A stretch of DNA of 11,189 bases, taken from the NCBI GenBank assembly GCA_023419055.1, contig JAEZYO010000508.1:1-11189 (forward strand). The letters run 5' to 3'. Source of the stretch: Pseudomonadota bacterium (GTDB lineage: Bacteria > Myxococcota > Polyangia > Polyangiales > Polyangiaceae). This document shows, in pieces, positions 9,201 to 11,189 of this stretch. The position numbers and the translations under genes were made by a program. How positions within the stretch are numbered: the stretch's first letter is position 1; every line of letters starts with the position of its first letter. The notes below the pieces were generated by a model that searched no databases, had not been told where the DNA came from, and worked only from the letters and a program-made list of their open reading frames with translations.

Positions 9201-9984
9201 AGACGGGCGCCGCGTCGTCGCCGCAGACCTTCACGACGAGCTGGTTGATGCCCGGCTGGAGCTCGAGCAGCGTGGCGCGGCGATCGAAGTCGTGCGCCGC
9301 GTAGGACGAGCTCTTCAGGACCTCTTTGCCGTTCCAGAACAGCTTGAACGCGCCCCCGCTGCCCACCCAGGCGCTGATGCGGCGGGGAGCCTTGAGCGGC
9401 TCTTTGCTGCGGACGAAGGTGGTAGCGTAGGCGCACACCTTCTGCTCCGGTCTGAGCAAGGAACCGAAGTCGAGGAAGCCGTGCGGGAACTCGCGAGGCA
9501 CGGGCCTGTAACGGACCGCGCGTTCCTTCCCGGTGTAGGCGCGGCCGGGCACGATCGCCGCGCCGAGCTCGAGCTCGGGCGCTTGTGGAGTGTCGAGCCC
9601 CGATTTGCCTTCGTTGTCGAACGGACCGACGAGGAGCCAGCGGTCGACGAAGCCGAGCTGCTCGAAGCGCGTGCGCGCGGCGGTCACGTCGCCGCGACGG
9701 AGCCGCGAAAATGCGCCGAGGACCCCGGCGTAGACGCGAACCGGCGGTGAAAGCCGGTCATCACGCTCGGCGCGCCCGAGCGCCTCCTCGACGTGCGCCG
9801 GGTTCGTGCGATCCCACGTCGCCCAGATCCTTCGAAGCGCGGCGTAGCTCTCCGGGCCCCGGGCGCGAGCGAGATCGGCCGTGCGCTCGGCGAGGTCGGG
9901 ATGAAACGAGGCGTCGATGGCCGAGGCAGCGGGCGAAAGGCCGACGAGCGCCGAAAGCAGCACCAGGATCCTGAGCTTCGACAT
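6292..9984 (-). CDS. Large secreted TPR + DUF3857 + transglutaminase-like protein with intact catalytic triad
   Basis: A 1230-residue protein. The chosen ATG at 9984 begins a clean signal peptide, MSKLRILVLLSALVGL then SPAASA, with cleavage likely after residue 22; GAGG lies 12 nt upstream. Domains in order: a helical segment; the WLLVGPFDN motif (about 116-124), which recurs as LAGPF in the downstream gene; a jelly-roll-like region (about 182-267, with AFKLFWNGKEV); TPR repeats (about 357-607, e.g. LGQSERAVATYRRALELAPE); a DUF3857-like region (about 642-817); and a transglutaminase-like domain (about 837-992). The triad is visible as C923 in GWGDCKDKA, H966 in FDHAIAYV and D979 in LYLDGT. 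A beta-rich C-terminal region completes it. It likely acts outside the cytoplasm as a peptidase, amidase or transglutaminase; the substrate is unknown. It is first in a two-gene operon with 6295-2528 and is divergent from mglBA. Confidence 0.9.
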   Translation of the reverse strand: MSKLRILVLLSALVGLSPAASAIDASFHPDLAERTADLARARGPESYAALRRIWATWDRTNPAHVEEALGRAERDDRLSPPVRVYAGVLGAFSRLRRGDVTAARTRFEQLGFVDRWLLVGPFDNEGKSGLDTPQAPELELGAAIVPGRAYTGKERAVRYRPVPREFPHGFLDFGSLLRPEQKVCAYATTFVRSKEPLKAPRRISAWVGSGGAFKLFWNGKEVLKSSSYAAHDFDRRATLLELQPGINQLVVKVCGDDAAPVLSLRLGDAKGGPDAGVEVSNDVTLSAEASALVQKLKDKPQAKLPALEGPAQAFDRITAKKDVKPSELEAYARYLAETDGDDPAVHLARDLAQRAAETEPSIARYLLVARLSEDQNRRNEWLTKAEALAEKRKETDRDLLLARALQRRVGPNWREASPYFDRVLAIDPDNLLAVQGRVEVYHMAGLPRTALSALESAVARNPNAVSLLNLYASQLRQLGRTTEAEEVEARYFALRFDDASFLNQMLDLAVARRDAAAAEHWAERLIASHPGDLWALGTAARAYRSLGQSERAVATYRRALELAPEDVGMLRTLADLSGELGRRDEQLRLLREILRIRPQERSVREYIEHVEPEKPRADEAYAWNKERFLPLRHAPAQGENKRTLRDLTVSTVFENGLSSQFRQVVFQPLTEAAAAAARQYGFVYEADRQIVQLRGAKIYRGDGKVDEAIEWGEGAADDPSISMYTSARVFYVQFPRLEAGDVVELRYRLDDVTPRNDFNDYFGDIVLMQDTEPTQNAEYVLITPKTRTLYFDQRVPGLKQATTDVGSQRIYRFWADKIAPLRPEPAMPPLQETLGFVHVSTYKTWQDLGRWYWGLVRDQFDLDEETRRLARKIVEGKKTEAEKVRAVYDWVTKNTRYVALEFGIYGFKPRRCVQTVSRGWGDCKDKATVIVTLLKELGIPSTLVVLRTQMKGDFYSKLPSFAPFDHAIAYVPSLDLYLDGTAEHTGIEELPQMDLGAIGMLVNDGDAKIVRLPSARPDKNFLEQDLTAKLEASGQAKLELGYRTSGYNAAQWRDRYHAESTRRERINHDIGATFPGFTLVPGEAGVETSNLEDAETPVWVKVQGIAPTFARREGKSLIVPVTDDFRLTPSYASLSKRNLPVAIGAFSELRNTYTIELPPGAKVASMPQPVQVDGPFGYYSLQVETTGQKVKVQSKLGVKVSRVNVPDYPAWKQFCEAADRALGAPLVVEP

Positions 9985-10229
9985 GAATTTAGCGCGCCTC
10001 GACTTGGCCGGTGCGAAGCTTTGGCGGGCTCTTTCCTTACCTTCGCCATTCGATGCGAGCAAATCCTTACCCGGAAAAGGCCGAAGGCTCCGAAGGTGCC
10101 CGAAGCTCACCAAGTAGGACGCTGACCGCGACCCGAAGTTCCGTTCGAGGAGGACGGGCCCGAGGAAACGTTCGAGGCGCTCGGGCGGGCGCGCTCCGAG
10201 CTGCTCGCGATCGTGGGAGGCGCGGGGCG

Positions 10230-10258
10230 CCGGTTGGATTCACACGCCTTCCAATCGG
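10230..10258. repeat. Inverted repeat with 9-base arms upstream of mglB
   Basis: CCGGTTGGA (10230-10238) pairs with TCCAATCGG (10250-10258) over nine positions with one G-T wobble, around an 11-base loop. A GGCGC-GGG-GCGCC hairpin (10219-10231) abuts it. It lies about 200 bp upstream of mglB. It may be a regulator site or RNA structure; symmetry is the only evidence. Confidence 0.35.
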
Positions 10259-10303
10259 AATCGCCGGCGAAGCCGCCGCCCGGCCGACCGGCGAGGGAGG
10301 GGC

Positions 10304-10332
10304 TTGCTGGTCTTCGTGCTGTCAGATAGAAG
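10304..10332 (+). promoter_or_regulatory. Weak sigma-70-like promoter candidate for mglBA
   Basis: TTGCTG (10304-10309) and TAGAAG (10327-10332) are separated by 17 bp and match 3/6 and 4/6 of the consensus. An alternative pair is TTGAAC (10335-10340) and TAGAGG (10357-10362) with a 16-bp spacer. Either would leave a leader of about 100-130 nt before mglB. Both are weak in GC-rich DNA. Confidence 0.25.
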
Positions 10333-10359
10333 GGTTGAACGCTGAAAAGATTGTTTTAG

Positions 10360-10386
10360 AGGCCAGAGGAGTGCTCCTCTAGGCCT
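10360..10386 (+). promoter_or_regulatory. Hairpin in the probable mglB leader
   Basis: AGGCC (10360-10364) and GGCCT (10382-10386) form an outer stem; AGAGGAG (10365-10371) and CTCCTCT (10374-10380) form an inner stem, with one bulged A at 10381 and a tight loop. No T-run follows on the plus strand and only CTAAAAC follows on the minus strand, so it is not a classic terminator. It may be a 5'-leader stabilising structure or attenuator-like element 75 nt before the mglB start. Confidence 0.4.
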
Positions 10387-10461
10387 TAGCGCCCGGTGCG
10401 AAGACCGCGGCGTGAGTGGCGAGTGGACGAGCGAAGGCGGCTCGCACTCGCGGAGGCTCGG

Positions 10462-10944
10462 ATGGTCAATCCCCAGATGGTGATGTACGAAGAGGAGTTC
10501 AACCAGATCCAGACGGTCGTGGACCGTTTGGTGAGGGAAGCGAACGCCAAAGTCGTCTTCATCGTCGACAAGAACGGGCAACTCATCGCGGCGAGCGGTG
10601 AGGTCGACAACATCGATACGACCTCGCTCGCATCGCTCACGGCGGGCAACATCGCCGCCACCGGCGGCATCGCCAAGCTCCTGCGCGAGAACGAGTTCGC
10701 GACTCAGTTCCACGAGGGCGAGAAGGCGAACATTCACATTCAGCTCGTCGGCAACCGGGTGATCCTGGTCGTGATCTTCGACTCCAAGTCGAGCCTCGGC
10801 CTGGTGCGTCTCCGGGTGCGCAAGGCGAGCGACGAGCTCAACCGCATCTTCGAGGCCTTGCTCAGCAAGGTCCAGGAGCCCGGAGGGGACTCCCCGTTTG
10901 CCGAGATCACCGACGAGGACATCGACAATCTCTTCAACGACTGA
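10462..10944 (+). CDS. mglB: MglB, roadblock/LC7 GTPase-activating protein for MglA
   Basis: A 160-residue roadblock/LC7 protein. MglB is a homodimeric cytoplasmic protein that stimulates GTP hydrolysis by MglA at the lagging pole and so sets cell polarity for gliding and type IV pilus motility. The sequence is nearly collinear with M. xanthus MglB as I recall it: VMYEEEF near the start, NAKVVFIVDKNGQLI, NIDTTSLASLTAGN, NEFATQFHEG, LGLVRLR and the C-terminal SPFAEITDEDIDNLF, the tail implicated in MglA contact. A65 and G69 correspond to M. xanthus A64 and G68, which matter for MglA binding. The start at 10462 is fixed by CGGAGG 5 nt upstream and by homology; an open frame back to an ATG at 10396 would add an Arg-rich extension with no ribosome site. 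mglA follows after 12 bp. Confidence 0.97.
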   Translation: MVNPQMVMYEEEFNQIQTVVDRLVREANAKVVFIVDKNGQLIAASGEVDNIDTTSLASLTAGNIAATGGIAKLLRENEFATQFHEGEKANIHIQLVGNRVILVVIFDSKSSLGLVRLRVRKASDELNRIFEALLSKVQEPGGDSPFAEITDEDIDNLFND

Positions 10945-10956
10945 GGAAACCGGGCG

Positions 10957-11189
10957 ATGAGCTTCATCAACTACATGGCCCGGGAGATCAACTGCAAGAT
11001 CGTCTACTACGGGCCTGGCCTCTGCGGCAAAACGACGAATCTGCAGTACATCTACGAGCGCACGAACCCGGACGCGAAGGGCAAGATGATCTCCCTCGCG
11101 ACCGAGACCGAGCGCACGTTGTTCTTCGACTTCTTGCCGCTCTCGCTCGGCGAGATCCGCGGCTTCAAGACTCGCTTCCACCTCTACAC
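10957..11189 (+). CDS. mglA: MglA, Ras-like polarity GTPase (N-terminal 77 residues; runs off window)
   Basis: The 5' part of the small GTPase that acts as the leading-pole switch for gliding and pilus motility and for reversals in myxobacteria. Seen here are the opening [18 protein letters not shown], the P-loop GPGLCGKTT at 19-27 with K25 and T26 for phosphate and magnesium, and the switch I region [15 protein letters not shown] with R53, the intrinsic arginine finger of M. xanthus MglA, and T54. [18 protein letters not shown] ends the visible part; the next codon starts AC, consistent with T78 of the TVPGQ motif, so Q82 is outside. The start has GAGGA 9 nt upstream and overlaps the mglB stop region, giving an mglBA operon. 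One difference from the M. xanthus sequence as I recall it is E52 in place of D52. Confidence 0.97.
   Translation, partial: MSFINYMAREINCKIVYYGPGLCGKTTNLQYIYERTNPDAKGKMISLATETERTLFFDFLPLSLGEIRGFKTRFHLY

Larger units (their letters stand above)
9985..10461. other. Divergent intergenic region between the transglutaminase operon and mglBA
   Basis: A 477-bp non-coding region that must carry promoters in both directions. Toward the operon it holds two TCCTTACC direct repeats (10034-10041, 10064-10071) and four CCGAAG copies (10081, 10090, 10100, 10133). Toward mglB it holds an inverted repeat (10230-10258), weak sigma-70-like boxes (10304-10362) and a hairpin (10360-10386). The plus-strand frame 10126-10329 is open for 67 codons with strongly G/C third positions but no ATG, and could be a gene remnant. 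I found no RNA gene in it. Confidence 0.65.

Noticed and set aside
9985..10113. Upstream ATG at 10113 for the first large gene
   Set aside because: It would bury the signal peptide behind 43 charged residues; the ATG at 9984 begins a textbook signal sequence.
10353..10361. GTTTTAGAG, reminiscent of a Cas9-type CRISPR repeat
   Set aside because: A single short match with no repeat array, no spacers and no cas gene; it is the edge of the mglB leader hairpin.
10396..10461. Upstream ATG at 10396 for mglB
   Set aside because: The extension is Arg-rich and unlike known MglB, has no ribosome site, and the CGGAGG for the 10462 start lies within it.
10240..11181. Minus-strand open frame of 313 codons
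   Set aside because: Antisense to mglB and mglA, which are unambiguous.

Overview
The window is very GC-rich, gene-dense DNA that most likely comes from a myxobacterium (Myxococcota, possibly the Polyangiales/Sorangium side). The strongest evidence is the right end. A roadblock/LC7 protein closely resembling Myxococcus xanthus MglB is followed 12 bp later by the start of the Ras-like GTPase MglA, the standard mglBA polarity and motility operon. The other genes also fit this group: a DUF222-like/HNH endonuclease-type protein, a small Cys-rich lipoprotein, and large secreted TPR/DUF3857/transglutaminase-like proteins. The lineage is an inference from gene content; no rRNA or tRNA is present.

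Layout. (1) Positions 1-1386, minus strand: HNH-motif protein, cut by the left edge, with a short repeated Pro/Glu-rich linker. (2) 1387-2082: about 700 bp with no convincing gene; it holds a paired palindrome and some small hairpins. (3) 2083-2478, plus strand: small lipoprotein with ten regularly spaced cysteines after the lipobox. (4) 2479-2527: convergent gap with a GC-rich hairpin. (5) 9984-2528, minus strand: a two-gene operon of very large exported proteins with parallel architectures. The upstream gene (9984-6292, 1230 aa) has a signal peptide and an intact Cys-His-Asp transglutaminase-type triad. The downstream gene (6295-2528, 1255 aa) is a predicted lipoprotein whose aligned triad reads Gln-Asn-Ala. 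The two overlap by GTGA. (6) 9985-10461: a 477 bp divergent intergenic region with several short repeats, an inverted repeat, a hairpin and weak promoter candidates. (7) 10462-11189, plus strand: mglB and the first 77 codons of mglA.

How the genes may work together. MglA is the cytoplasmic polarity GTPase and MglB its GAP, so the right end is a well-understood module. The two large proteins look like an envelope-exported pair: one catalytically competent transglutaminase/protease-like enzyme and one membrane-anchored, catalytically dead paralogue, made together by translational coupling. This active/inactive pair is the most interesting candidate for an undescribed system here; its substrate cannot be read from the sequence. 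The HNH gene and the lipoprotein have less extreme third-position GC than the operon and look like accessory genes.
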